Source: Hwanghaeella sp965227365 (GTDB lineage Bacteria; Pseudomonadota; Alphaproteobacteria; UBA8366; Aestuariispiraceae). From it: a stretch of 64,000 nucleotides of DNA. The notes below the pieces were generated by a model. That model searched no databases, was not told the origin of the DNA, and saw nothing but the letters and a program-made list of their open reading frames with translations. The position numbers and the translations under genes were made by a program. The DNA lies in contig NZ_OZ245754.1 of the NCBI RefSeq assembly GCF_965227365.1, forward strand, positions 3,782,001 to 3,846,000. The letters are read 5' to 3'. Shown piece by piece: positions 7,707-15,857 of this stretch; the first letter of the stretch is position 1; each line of letters opens with the position of its first letter.

Positions 7707-9248
7707 GTGAGAAAAAGACAGTCCAACAGGCGAAATCGCAGCGAACGGCCGGTTCGAGTCGCCGGGTCGATCACGCAAAGCGCCTGGTCGCCGGTCACCT
7801 ATGCCACACCACCGACGGAGTTCCTCAGCGCGGATGCGGTTGAGGCCATTCACGATACGGCGCTGACGATCCTCGAAGAGATCGGCATGAAAGTGCTGAG
7901 CGCAGACGCGCGGGCGCTCTACAAATCAGCGGGTTTCACCGTTGACGACTCATCGGAAATGGTCCGGTTCGATCGGCAAGGGATAGAACAGGCGATCGCG
8001 TCGGCCCCGCCCACCTTCCCGCTCCACGCACGAAATCCCGACCGCAACCTCATCATTGGCGGGAACAACGCGGTCTTCTCGGTGACCGGTGGTCCGGTCT
8101 ATTGCATGGATCTGGAGAACGGGCGCCGCCGCGGCACTTACGAGGAGATGTGCAACTTCATCCGCCTGGTTCAGAGCCTGAACGTTCTGCATCAGGAAGG
8201 CGGCGGCGGTTTCGAGGCCCTGGACCTGCCGGCGGAGACTCGCCACCTGGACCTGCTCTATGCCCAGGCCACGCTGTTGGACAAGAACTGGATGCCCTGG
8301 AACATCGGCGCACGACAGACAATGGATTGCCTGGAAATGGCGGCCATCATGCTGGAAACGGATCTAGAGGGACTGAGGGAGAAGCCGGTCTTCACCGGCG
8401 TCATCAACACAAACTCGCCCCTGCAACTGGACATTCCAATGGCAGAGGGGCTGATCACCATGGCCGAACACGGCCAGGCCGCCGTGATCACGCCCTTCAC
8501 CCTGTCCGGTGCGATGGCGCCGGTCACCCTGGCCGGCGCGCTTGCCCAGCAGCATGCCGAAGCCCTGGCCGGCATCGCCCTGACCCAAATTGTCCGACCC
8601 GGCGCGCCGGTGGTCTATGGCGGGTTCACGTCGAACGTGGATATGAAGACGGGGTCGCCCGCCTTCGGGACACCGGAATATGTGCAAGCGGCACAGGCAT
8701 CCGGCCAGTTGGCCCGCCGGCTGAACCTTCCCTTCCGATCCAGCAACGTGACCACCGCGAACACCACAGATGCCCAAGCCGCCTACGAAAGCATGATGGC
8801 CCTATGGGGCGCGATGAGCGGCGGCGCCAATCTCATCATGCACGCGGCCGGCTGGCTCGGCGGCGGACTGACAGCATCCTTCGAGAAACTGATCCTGGAT
8901 GCGGAAATGCTGCAAATGATGGCCGCCTATAACAAGCCTATGGAAGTCGATCGGGAAACCCTGGCGATGGAAGCTGTCCGCGATGTTGGTCCCGCCGGTC
9001 ATTACTTCGGCACGGCGCATACGCTGGAGCGTTACGAATCCGCCTTTTATGCGCCGCTGGTTTCGAACTGGGACAACTTCGATACCTGGAAGCAGGACGG
9101 TTCGATCACGGCCGAACAGCGGGCGAACACAATCTGGAAACAATTGCTCTCGGAATACGAACAGCCGCCGATCGATCCCGCGATCGACGAGGCCCTGCGC
9201 GACTATCGCGATCGGCGCAAATTCGAGGTCCACGGCCGAACCGGCTGA
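7707..9248 (+). CDS. MttB-superfamily (trimethylamine/betaine) methyltransferase, non-pyrrolysine
   Basis: This 513-residue protein belongs to the trimethylamine:corrinoid methyltransferase superfamily. Members transfer a methyl group from quaternary or tertiary amines to a corrinoid protein. Family features include FLSADAVEAIHDTALTILEE near residue 40, the long glycine/alanine-rich barrel strands, and HAAGWLGGGL near residue 390. There is no in-frame amber codon, so this is a member without pyrrolysine, like the glycine betaine or proline betaine enzymes. I chose the GTG at 7707 because CGACGAGGG lies just upstream and the basic start (MRKRQSNRRNR) is typical of alphaproteobacterial members. 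The frame also holds an upstream ATG at 7683. No corrinoid protein or methyl-THF transferase gene lies nearby. The substrate is unknown. Confidence 0.87.
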   Translation: MRKRQSNRRNRSERPVRVAGSITQSAWSPVTYATPPTEFLSADAVEAIHDTALTILEEIGMKVLSADARALYKSAGFTVDDSSEMVRFDRQGIEQAIASAPPTFPLHARNPDRNLIIGGNNAVFSVTGGPVYCMDLENGRRRGTYEEMCNFIRLVQSLNVLHQEGGGGFEALDLPAETRHLDLLYAQATLLDKNWMPWNIGARQTMDCLEMAAIMLETDLEGLREKPVFTGVINTNSPLQLDIPMAEGLITMAEHGQAAVITPFTLSGAMAPVTLAGALAQQHAEALAGIALTQIVRPGAPVVYGGFTSNVDMKTGSPAFGTPEYVQAAQASGQLARRLNLPFRSSNVTTANTTDAQAAYESMMALWGAMSGGANLIMHAAGWLGGGLTASFEKLILDAEMLQMMAAYNKPMEVDRETLAMEAVRDVGPAGHYFGTAHTLERYESAFYAPLVSNWDNFDTWKQDGSITAEQRANTIWKQLLSEYEQPPIDPAIDEALRDYRDRRKFEVHGRTG

Positions 9249-9402
9249 CCGGAACGCATCTGCGTCCCTCTGACTACTGGACCCGCGGTTCCGCGCACGG
9301 CATATTGCGCGGCCTTGATCCCACCCGCCCGAAAAACCATCTCGGTTAAAGACGGATGGGTCGAAACCCTTCGCCAACGTACCAGGATTCCAGGAGGAAC
9401 CC

Positions 9403-9726
9403 ATGCAGACCACCGGTAGACTCTTTGACGACATCGCCCGCGTCGCCAGCGGCGCGGCCGGCGCGTTGTCCGGCGTCCGGGACGAAGTCGAAGCCCTGGT
9501 CAAACATCGGATGGAACGCATCCTGGCCGATATGGACCTTGTGCCGCGGGACGAGTTCGAGGCGGTGAAGGAAGTTGCCGCCAATGCACGCGCCGAACAG
9601 GAAAAGCTGGAAGCGCGCGTTGCGGCCCTGGAAGCGGCGCTGGCCGGAAAATCGACCGCCCGAAAGGCCGCTCCGCGGAAATCCTCGGCCGCGAAATCCG
9701 GCAAAACCTCAGCCAAGGAAAGCTGA
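9403..9726 (+). CDS. Accessory factor UbiK family protein
   Basis: This 107-residue protein has an N-terminal amphipathic part (LFDDIARVASGAAGALSG), a central coiled coil (FEAVKEVAANARAEQEKLEARVA, split across residues 50-75) and a lysine/alanine-rich tail. This is the architecture of UbiK/YqiC (BMFP domain) proteins, which assist the soluble ubiquinone biosynthesis complex and can interact with membranes. The VPRDEFE segment before the coiled coil is the family signature. AGGAGG precedes the ATG at 9403 by a good distance. In many alphaproteobacteria this gene lies near lgt and the YbjN/proC pair, and here YbjN and proC follow. The role in ubiquinone synthesis is by homology. Confidence 0.85.
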   Translation: MQTTGRLFDDIARVASGAAGALSGVRDEVEALVKHRMERILADMDLVPRDEFEAVKEVAANARAEQEKLEARVAALEAALAGKSTARKAAPRKSSAAKSGKTSAKES

Positions 9727-10060
9727 ATATTTCCCGTCCGACGCCGTGGATAGGCGCGCGGAAATTTTCCGGAAGCCTCTGACTCCACAGGTTATTTTGG
9801 CCGCCGAAAAGGGGCCGCAAATCACTTTGTTAAAAAAGCGCTAACCCCGATTCCCAGCTTTGAGTCTCTAGGAATCGAAAAGGCTTTTATTACACAGGGT
9901 TAGCGAAGCCGATTTTCACGCTCTTGCGGCGCTTGAATCCTGCATGGCACTCTAACCGTGGTGTCGGGGCGGGCAAGAGATCACAAGATCTGGCGCTCTC
10001 ACCTATATATTGGGCAGCTACGCTGCGGCTTGTTTTTTGCGTCGAGGGGGACGTCCAACT
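9727..10060 (+). other. Intergenic region upstream of the YbjN gene, with a CtrA-like box
   Basis: This gap of about 330 bp has no open frame I can support. At 9830-9845 lies TTAA-N7-CTAAC, one mismatch from the alphaproteobacterial CtrA consensus TTAA-N7-TTAAC. AT-richer sequence before the YbjN start (10000-10040) probably holds its promoter. No terminator with a T-run is evident for the preceding ubiK gene. Confidence 0.35.
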
Positions 10061-10564
10061 ATGGATACAGCGCTTGTTTTTGGCGAAGTCGGCTTCCCCA
10101 ATCCCTTGGACATCCTGGAAGCGATGTTCACCGAAAACGAATGGCCTTTCGAGCGGCCGGGCGAAGACGAAATTCTGGTCGAGACGACCGGCGGCTGGTG
10201 CGACTATCGTTTGTTCTTCGTTTGGCGCGAAGACATGCACGCGCTTTATTTCACCTGTTCCTTCGACATGAAGATCCCGCAGGAAAACCGCACGCGGATC
10301 AATGACTTGCTGGCGATGATCAACCAGCGCATGTGGATGGGACATTTCGATTTGTGCAGCGAGGACGGGTCGCCGACCTATCGCCACACGATTCCGACCC
10401 GCGGGTTGAGCCATGTTTCGGTGGAAACGCTGGAAGACATGATGGATATCGCGCTCGCCGAATGTGAACGCTTCTTCCCCGCCTTCCAGTTCCTGATCTG
10501 GGGTGGACATTCCCCGGAAGAAGCCGTCAGCGCCGCCTTGCTGGACTGCCAGGGCGAGGCATAA
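10061..10564 (+). CDS. YbjN domain-containing protein
   Basis: This 167-residue protein is the alphaproteobacterial YbjN-type protein commonly found beside proC. Typical stretches are NPLDILEAMFTENEWPFER at the start, LYFTCSFDMKIP in the middle, and MMDIALAECERFFPAFQFL with a terminal WGG near the end. The fold resembles type III secretion chaperones (a small alpha/beta sandwich). The biochemical role is unknown; E. coli YbjN is described as a stress-related regulator. The ATG at 10061 is preceded by GAGGGGGA; earlier frame extension into the promoter region lacks similarity. It is followed 92 bp later by proC in the same direction, so an operon is likely. Confidence 0.85.
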   Translation: MDTALVFGEVGFPNPLDILEAMFTENEWPFERPGEDEILVETTGGWCDYRLFFVWREDMHALYFTCSFDMKIPQENRTRINDLLAMINQRMWMGHFDLCSEDGSPTYRHTIPTRGLSHVSVETLEDMMDIALAECERFFPAFQFLIWGGHSPEEAVSAALLDCQGEA

Positions 10565-10656
10565 GCGCGCACCTCACACGTTTCTATGCTTGCGCATTGG
10601 CCGGTTGGACCTAGAGTCCAGCCGCTGATGTAGTATTGTTGCGTAGGGAGGGGTAA

Positions 10657-11478
10657 ATGGCTGAGAAACTCAAACGCCCGCTGCTGCTGGTCGGATGCGG
10701 GAAAATGGGCGGCGCAATGCTGGAAGGCTGGCTTGCCAGCGGGATTACCGCCGCAGGCGTCTTCGTCGTCGAACCGTTCGGTGCCGACGCCTTCGCGAGT
10801 CGGCCGGGCGTCACCGTCGTTCCCTCCGCCGATGAATTACCGGCCGACCTGTCGCCGCAAGTCATCGTCCTCGCCGTCAAGCCGCAGGCAATGTCGGCGG
10901 TGGTCGGCGCCTATACCAAATTCGCCCAACCTGATTGTCTTTTCATTTCCGTTGCGGCGGGAACCACGATCGGGTTCTTCGAAACCCATTTGGGGATCGA
11001 TGCCTCGATCGTCCGCGCCATGCCGAACACACCGGCCGCGGTCGGCCAGGGCATCACCGTGATCTGTCCAAACGCCAAGGCAAGTGCACAACAGATCGCA
11101 GAGGCGGACGCCCTGCTGCAGGCGGTCGGCGAGACGGCCACGATCGATGACGAAGCTTTGATGGACGCGGTCACCGGGGTGTCGGGCAGCGGTCCGGCCT
11201 ATGTTTTCCTAATGATCGAATGCATGGCGAAGGCCGGCGTCGACGCCGGATTACCGGAAGACCTCGCCGCGCGCCTGGCCCTGCAAACCGTCGCAGGAGC
11301 CGGCCATCTGGCCCGGCAGAGCGACGATGCACCCGACCAGCTTCGCCGAAACGTGACAAGTCCGAACGGAACGACGCAGGCGGCGCTGGACGTCCTGATG
11401 GCGGATGACGGTCTGCAGCCTTTGATGACCAAGGCTGTCGCCGCCGCCGCGAAACGGGGCCGCGAACTGGCGGGCTGA
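10657..11478 (+). CDS. proC: Pyrroline-5-carboxylate reductase
   Basis: This 273-residue enzyme reduces 1-pyrroline-5-carboxylate to proline with NAD(P)H, the last step of proline synthesis. The N-terminal dinucleotide-binding loop is VGCGKMGGAM. AMPNTPAAVGQG (near residue 120) and GVSGSGPAYVF (near 170) are classic. The PROSITE-type signature VTSPNGTTQAAL is near residue 240. AGGGAGGGG lies just before the ATG. It follows the YbjN gene as in many alphaproteobacteria. A second, divergent ProC-like protein is encoded at 22641-23411. Confidence 0.97.
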   Translation: MAEKLKRPLLLVGCGKMGGAMLEGWLASGITAAGVFVVEPFGADAFASRPGVTVVPSADELPADLSPQVIVLAVKPQAMSAVVGAYTKFAQPDCLFISVAAGTTIGFFETHLGIDASIVRAMPNTPAAVGQGITVICPNAKASAQQIAEADALLQAVGETATIDDEALMDAVTGVSGSGPAYVFLMIECMAKAGVDAGLPEDLAARLALQTVAGAGHLARQSDDAPDQLRRNVTSPNGTTQAALDVLMADDGLQPLMTKAVAAAAKRGRELAG

Positions 11479-11567
11479 CGGATCCGTGCCACGCGCGTTC
11501 CACGAAGCCTGCCCAGATCAGCCCCCGAAAACCCGAAGGGCAGGGCAAACCGGCTTGGAAGCATGAG

Positions 11568-12131
11568 ATGACCTGGCTGCTCACCTGCGACGCACACCGC
11601 AAGGCGATTGCGGAAATCGAGCAAACGAAATCCGATCGGGCCACCGTGATCGTCGCGACCTCCGTCGTCGAGAAGGACTTGGTAAAGGCGATCTCGCTTC
11701 GGTTGGTCGATGACGAGCGCGAAACGAACATGCTGCTCAAGCATTCAGGCCCCTTGGGCCCGTTCGAGGCAAAGGCGCATCTCGCCTACCTGATGGGACT
11801 GATCGACGCCCCCTTGCGGGATGATTTGACCCTGGTGGCCGATATTCGAAACCGGTTCGCGCATCAGGTCGAACCGCTGCACTTCAACTCGCACGCGATC
11901 CATGCCCTTTGCGACAAGATCGCCATCGCGGACGCTCCCGCCTATCCCGAAATCCCGGACGAGGGCCTGCCGGCCGAATGCCGCCGCCCCGCCCCGCTAC
12001 CGCCGGACGCCACCCCGCGAGACCGGTTCATCCAGGCGGTAAAACTGTTCCTGATCGCGTTTTGGCGCGGCAACCACACGGAATCCGCCGGCGACTGGCA
12101 GGATGGAACCTGGACCCCGAGAGAGGGTTAG
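11568..12131 (+). CDS. MltR-like (mannitol repressor family) protein
   Basis: This 187-residue protein resembles the MltR/YggD family. GPLGPFEAKAHLAYLMGLI at about residues 60-78 is followed by DLTLVADIRNRFAHQ at about 88-102, which is the family core. MltR represses mannitol genes in enterics but has no recognisable DNA-binding domain and is thought to act through protein contacts. No mannitol genes are nearby, so the function here is open. The C-terminal part (after residue 140) is not conserved to my knowledge. The gene is convergent with the chemoreceptor gene, with 27 bp between the stops. The start at 11568 opens with MTWLLTCD and has only a weak GGAAGCA-type ribosome site. Confidence 0.6.
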   Translation: MTWLLTCDAHRKAIAEIEQTKSDRATVIVATSVVEKDLVKAISLRLVDDERETNMLLKHSGPLGPFEAKAHLAYLMGLIDAPLRDDLTLVADIRNRFAHQVEPLHFNSHAIHALCDKIAIADAPAYPEIPDEGLPAECRRPAPLPPDATPRDRFIQAVKLFLIAFWRGNHTESAGDWQDGTWTPREG

Positions 12132-12158
12132 ACAAACGGTCAACACGTTGGGATCGGG

Positions 12159-14147
12159 TCAGGTTTGTGACGACCGGACCTGATTCAGGAACGTGTTTAC
12201 CGCGCTTCGCAGGGCATCCGCCTGATCCGCCAATTGGTTCGCGGCATTTCCGACACTGCCCGATGCGGAGGCGGTTCTACCGGCCGCATCCCTAACCGTG
12301 CCGAGGCTTTCGGTAACGGCATGCGTCCCGCCGGCAGCTTCCTGCGCGCTGCGGCTGATTTCGACCGTGCTGGAAGTCTGTTCCTCGATCGCACCAGCGA
12401 TCGCCGTCGTCGTGCCGCTGATCTCGTTCACATTGGCGACAATACCCCGCGTAGACTCGACGGCTTTTGCGGAAGCCTGTTTCACGGAGTTCAACTGCGC
12501 AACGATATTGTCGGTCATGGTCCGAGTCGCAGTCGCCAAGGACTTCACCTCGTTGGCGACGACGGCAAATCCCTTGCCCGCCTCGCCCGCGCGGGCGGAT
12601 TCGATCGTCGCGTTAAGCGCCAGAAGATTGGTCTGTTCAGCAACGTCGGAAATCTGAGTAACCACTTCGTCGATCTGGGCGACGGCTTTCGCCAAATCCT
12701 CCATCAGTGTTTCCGCGTCCCTGGCACTGTCGACGGCCGATTGAAGTCGGTGTGCACAGGCGTTGATCTGACCGTTTACTTCCTGTACCGCGGCGGAAAG
12801 CTCCTCAGCGGCAGCGGCAACCGTCTGGACGCTTTGCGATGCCTGATCGGCGCCGCCCGACGCAACCTCCGTCTGGCTCTCCGACTGCTCCACAGCCGCG
12901 TTCAGCTGGCCAGATGTGTTCAACAATTCCGACGCCGCCGACTGCACCATATTGACGATGGAGCCGACTTCCTGATCGAACCGGTCTGCCATCTCGCGCA
13001 TGGCGCGTTTCTTCTCTTCTTCGGCCCGCCGTTCATTCTCGGCCTGTTCCGCCTCAAGACGGGTTTTCTCGATGGCGCTATCCTTGAATACCTGGACCGC
13101 GTCAGCCATGGCGCCGAGCTCGTCCTGCCGGTCTCGGCCCGGAATGTCGACGCCAGTATCGCCGGAGGCCAAATCGCGCATGACCGCGGTAAGTTTGGCA
13201 ACGGGCCGCGCAATTGATCGGTTCAGAATCGCCGCCACAGCCAGAGCGAGCAGCAAGACGGCAATGCCGATCCCAAGCGAAATGAGGTTACCGGTCGTCA
13301 CGGCACTGTCCAATGCACTGCGATCGAAACCGATGGCGGCAACGCCGATCACCGCGCCGCTGAAATCCGTTATCGGGGTCAGCATGACTGCATGGGCGAC
13401 ATCATCGACCGCAACTGTCGGCAGGACGGTCGGCTCAGCCGCACCGGCGGCAGACCGAAGCATGCCGTCTTCGAAGACCTGACTCTCAGGGAAAGTGCTG
13501 GAGAATTTTTCGATGGCACTGTCGCGCAACACATAAAGTGCGGCTTTTGCGCCTGATCGTTCCGTAAACCGGTCGAAGAAAGGCTGTCCGAACGATAGTC
13601 CGAATTCGACGGAGCCTATATGGGCCCCTGCGTGAAATACGGGAACGACGCCCCGCATACCCAGGCCGGCCACACCGCGCTCCAGGCCGGAAATCGGTTG
13701 CCGAGTCTCGTTCACCTTGACCACCGTGTGCCGGAACGAGGACAGATCATCGCCGAATTTCTCGGGCTTATGAACGCGTAGGAACGACGTTGCCGGGGGC
13801 AGATGGAACTGGAACTGCCTGACGTCTTCGGCCTTCTTCAAATGATCGAAGCCTGACACGTAATACTGCGCCAATTGATCGCGGTCCTGCGCGGCAAAGG
13901 CTTCCTGTGCCGCCGTATTGCCCGCGACCGTATTCGCCATAGACAAAGCCCTATGCGCTTCGGCGGCAATTTCGTCAACGAGTTGGGAGCGGAGGCTCGA
14001 CAAACGTTGGTCGAAGGCGCGTTCGGTCATGTCGCGCGCGACCATGACATTGGCGACTGTCGTAATCGCAACAGCAAGAACCGCCAGCAAGACCAGCGCT
14101 AAGGCGAGGCGCCCACCGATACTATTGATTTTGAGAAAGCCTAGCAT
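12159..14147 (-). CDS. Methyl-accepting chemotaxis protein with double Cache domain
   Basis: This 662-residue transmembrane chemoreceptor has a first membrane segment at about residues 8-32. The periplasmic sensor of the dCache_3 type contains LPPATSFLRVHKPEKFGDDL and GLGMRGVVPV. The second membrane segment is at about 275-300 and is followed by a HAMP domain. The C-terminal signalling domain has the hairpin tip QTNLLALNATIESARAGEAG, which contacts CheA/CheW. The ATG at 14147 is preferred over a TTG seven codons upstream because AGGA precedes it. The ligand is unknown. No che genes are adjacent, so it is an orphan receptor. It is divergent from a TetR-like gene. A palindrome AGCATTAATGCT (14183-14194) lies in the shared upstream region. 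Confidence 0.94.
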   Translation of the reverse strand: MLGFLKINSIGGRLALALVLLAVLAVAITTVANVMVARDMTERAFDQRLSSLRSQLVDEIAAEAHRALSMANTVAGNTAAQEAFAAQDRDQLAQYYVSGFDHLKKAEDVRQFQFHLPPATSFLRVHKPEKFGDDLSSFRHTVVKVNETRQPISGLERGVAGLGMRGVVPVFHAGAHIGSVEFGLSFGQPFFDRFTERSGAKAALYVLRDSAIEKFSSTFPESQVFEDGMLRSAAGAAEPTVLPTVAVDDVAHAVMLTPITDFSGAVIGVAAIGFDRSALDSAVTTGNLISLGIGIAVLLLALAVAAILNRSIARPVAKLTAVMRDLASGDTGVDIPGRDRQDELGAMADAVQVFKDSAIEKTRLEAEQAENERRAEEEKKRAMREMADRFDQEVGSIVNMVQSAASELLNTSGQLNAAVEQSESQTEVASGGADQASQSVQTVAAAAEELSAAVQEVNGQINACAHRLQSAVDSARDAETLMEDLAKAVAQIDEVVTQISDVAEQTNLLALNATIESARAGEAGKGFAVVANEVKSLATATRTMTDNIVAQLNSVKQASAKAVESTRGIVANVNEISGTTTAIAGAIEEQTSSTVEISRSAQEAAGGTHAVTESLGTVRDAAGRTASASGSVGNAANQLADQADALRSAVNTFLNQVRSSQT

Positions 14148-14343
14148 CGTAACATCGTCCTGAACCAAGTACCCCTTTGTTCAGCATTAATGCTAAATAC
14201 CTAATACATTACTAATGCCGCATAAAACTGCACCGAAAGATGTCGGCCGCGAGCGAGCAAACCACCGATGAACTTCCATATGGGGGGATCGCGCCCTGGC
14301 GTTCTCCCCTTGCCGCGAAAGCAATCCGTGCCACATTAAGGCT

Positions 14344-14958
14344 ATGGCAAAGGCATCGAAAAAATCGTCCCGCGCGAAGAAGCAGCGACCCGACCCGGTC
14401 GCCGCTTTCATGACCCTGCTGGCTGAACGCGGCTGGCGCGGTGTCAGTCTGCCCGATGTCGCGGAAGCTGCCGGCATGCCGCTCGACGAATTCAGCCGGC
14501 AATACTGGAACAAGACCGATCTGCTGACCGCCTTTCAGCGGCGCATCGACGAACAGGTGCTGGCCGACACCGGTCCGCCGGATGACGAGGAAACACCCCG
14601 CGATCGGCTCTTCGATATCCTGATGCGGCGTTTCGACGCGCTGCTTCCCTACAAGGACGCGTTGCGTCGGCTAAGCCGCGATCTGCCCCGGGATCCGATC
14701 GCCGCGCTGGTCTGGGCCCGCGGCCTCAAACAATCCATGTCCTGGATGCTGGCCGCCGTCGGCGCCGGCGGAAACGGAGTATGCGGACTTTTCTCCACTA
14801 AAGGCCTGATTGTGGTATGGTTATTCGCCGTCCGGGCTTGGCTTACGGATGACAGTCCGGACATGTCGAAAACGATGGCGGCCTTGGACAAGGCACTGGC
14901 CCGTGCCGAGGCGATTGCAACAACCATGCGCCGCGAGGAAACAACCGCAACGCGTTAA
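14344..14958 (+). CDS. TetR-like transcriptional regulator (COQ9-type C-terminus)
   Basis: This 204-residue protein begins with a basic stretch (KASKKSSRAKKQR) and a TetR-like helix-turn-helix (GVSLPDVAEAAGMPLDEFSRQYW, residues about 37-59, written here in part as SLPDVAEAAGMP). Its C-terminal half, with KGLIVVWLFAVRAWLTDDS, resembles the helical domain shared by some TetR regulators and COQ9-like proteins. It lies 209 bp upstream of the phasin gene in the same direction and is divergent from a chemoreceptor. Regulation of PHA granule genes is possible but not shown. The ATG at 14344 has no strong Shine-Dalgarno sequence. Confidence 0.68.
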   Translation: MAKASKKSSRAKKQRPDPVAAFMTLLAERGWRGVSLPDVAEAAGMPLDEFSRQYWNKTDLLTAFQRRIDEQVLADTGPPDDEETPRDRLFDILMRRFDALLPYKDALRRLSRDLPRDPIAALVWARGLKQSMSWMLAAVGAGGNGVCGLFSTKGLIVVWLFAVRAWLTDDSPDMSKTMAALDKALARAEAIATTMRREETTATR

Positions 14959-15045
14959 ATTAACGCCAATGGAATCGCCAGCGTTGCCGGGCAATTACAG
15001 CCTTGTCTTGGCGGAAAGTGCCCTTCGGGCAACCGGCATGTCTTT

Positions 15046-15058
15046 TTGCAGTGCACAA
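15046..15058. promoter_or_regulatory. Candidate PhaR-like site upstream of phasin promoter
   Basis: TTGCAGTGCACAA lies just upstream of the predicted -35 box of the phasin gene. It resembles the TGCA-rich dyads bound by PhaR, the PHA-sensing repressor of phasin genes. The reverse complement of the sequence at 15100-15112 matches it at 10 of 13 positions. Confidence 0.45.
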
Positions 15059-15064
15059 TTTGCC

Positions 15065-15092
15065 TTGACGCGGTGCGCTATTTGCCTATATG
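15065..15092 (+). promoter_or_regulatory. Predicted sigma70-type promoter of the phasin gene
   Basis: TTGACG at 15065-15070 and TATATG at 15087-15092, separated by 16 bases, form a good housekeeping promoter. Transcription would begin around 15099, inside the second candidate PhaR site. Confidence 0.55.
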
Positions 15093-15099
15093 AGCCCTA

Positions 15100-15112
15100 T
15101 TGTGCGACGCAA
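15100..15112. promoter_or_regulatory. Candidate PhaR-like site at the phasin transcription start
   Basis: TTGTGCGACGCAA is an imperfect dyad just downstream of the predicted -10 box. A repressor bound here would block initiation, as described for PhaR at phasin promoters. It is similar to the inverted form of the site at 15046-15058. Confidence 0.42.
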
Positions 15113-15173
15113 AATTAGAAACGTCGCTTAGGCACCAATAGAAAACGACATCTCACACGCCCGGAGAATGACG

Positions 15174-15677
15174 ATGACCCAGACCTCTTTTTTCGACTTC
15201 AGCAGCAACCCGTTCTTTGACCCGAAGAACAACCCCTTCCTGGACCCGACGAAGAACCCGTTCCTGAACAAGGATCTGGCGGATGTCTTCAATAACCTGA
15301 AGGCGCCGGGTCTGGACGTTCAGGGCATGATTGCTGCCCAGCGCAAGAACATGGAAGCCATTGCCGCCGCGAATAAAACCGCGGTTGAAGGTATGCAGGC
15401 TGTCATCAAGCGCCAGGGTGAGATCCTGAAGGAAATCGTCGACGAAGCGAACGCGCTGGCTCAGGAAGCCGGCTCCAATGTCGGTTCGGCTCCGGAAGAT
15501 CAGGCTGCCCGCAACCTGGACGCGGTCAAGACGTCGATCGAAGAAGCGGTCGGCAACATGAAGGAACTGAGCGAGATGCTCGCGAAGTCCCAGGGTGAAG
15601 CGTTCGATATCCTGAACCATCGCCTGACCGAAAGCCTGGAAGAAGTGAAGTCCACGATCGCGAAAGCGAAGAAGTAA
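15174..15677 (+). CDS. Phasin family protein
   Basis: This 167-residue phasin (Phasin_2 type) coats polyhydroxyalkanoate granules. Residues 40-165 form one long amphipathic helical region typical of phasins, with AAQRKNMEAIAAANK near residue 55 as the recognisable core. The N-terminus is unusual: three NPF(F/L) repeats each followed by DP or NK (NPFFDPKN, NPFLDPTK, NPFLNKD). Two ATGs compete. The one at 15174 has GGAG at a 7-base spacing, whereas the one at 15168 is only one base from it. The gene has its own predicted promoter with PhaR-like sites and a terminator. PHA synthase genes are not in the window. Confidence 0.92.
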   Translation: MTQTSFFDFSSNPFFDPKNNPFLDPTKNPFLNKDLADVFNNLKAPGLDVQGMIAAQRKNMEAIAAANKTAVEGMQAVIKRQGEILKEIVDEANALAQEAGSNVGSAPEDQAARNLDAVKTSIEEAVGNMKELSEMLAKSQGEAFDILNHRLTESLEEVKSTIAKAKK

Positions 15678-15728
15678 GCTCGCAAAAAGCTGGCTTCCGG
15701 CCGAAAAGCCGTAGGACGTTGATTTTGA

Positions 15729-15762
15729 AACCGCCTCGGTCATCGGGACCGGGGCGGTTTTG
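15729..15762 (+). terminator. Rho-independent terminator after phasin gene
   Basis: Inverted repeat AACCGCCTCGGTC / GACCGGGGCGGTT (15729-15741 and 15747-15759) is followed by a short T-rich stretch. It lies 51 bases after the phasin stop codon. Confidence 0.78.
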
Positions 15763-15857
15763 TTATTGCCGCCCGGCCCTCTCTCTTGCTCTTTTCACTC
15801 CTGGTTCCGCCTGCTAACCAACCGGGCACGATGGATGCCAGAGCTGGGGAGACACCG

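Noticed and set aside
7707..9248. Possible in-frame amber codon encoding pyrrolysine in the MttB-like gene
   Set aside because: The reading frame is continuous over 513 codons with no internal TAG.
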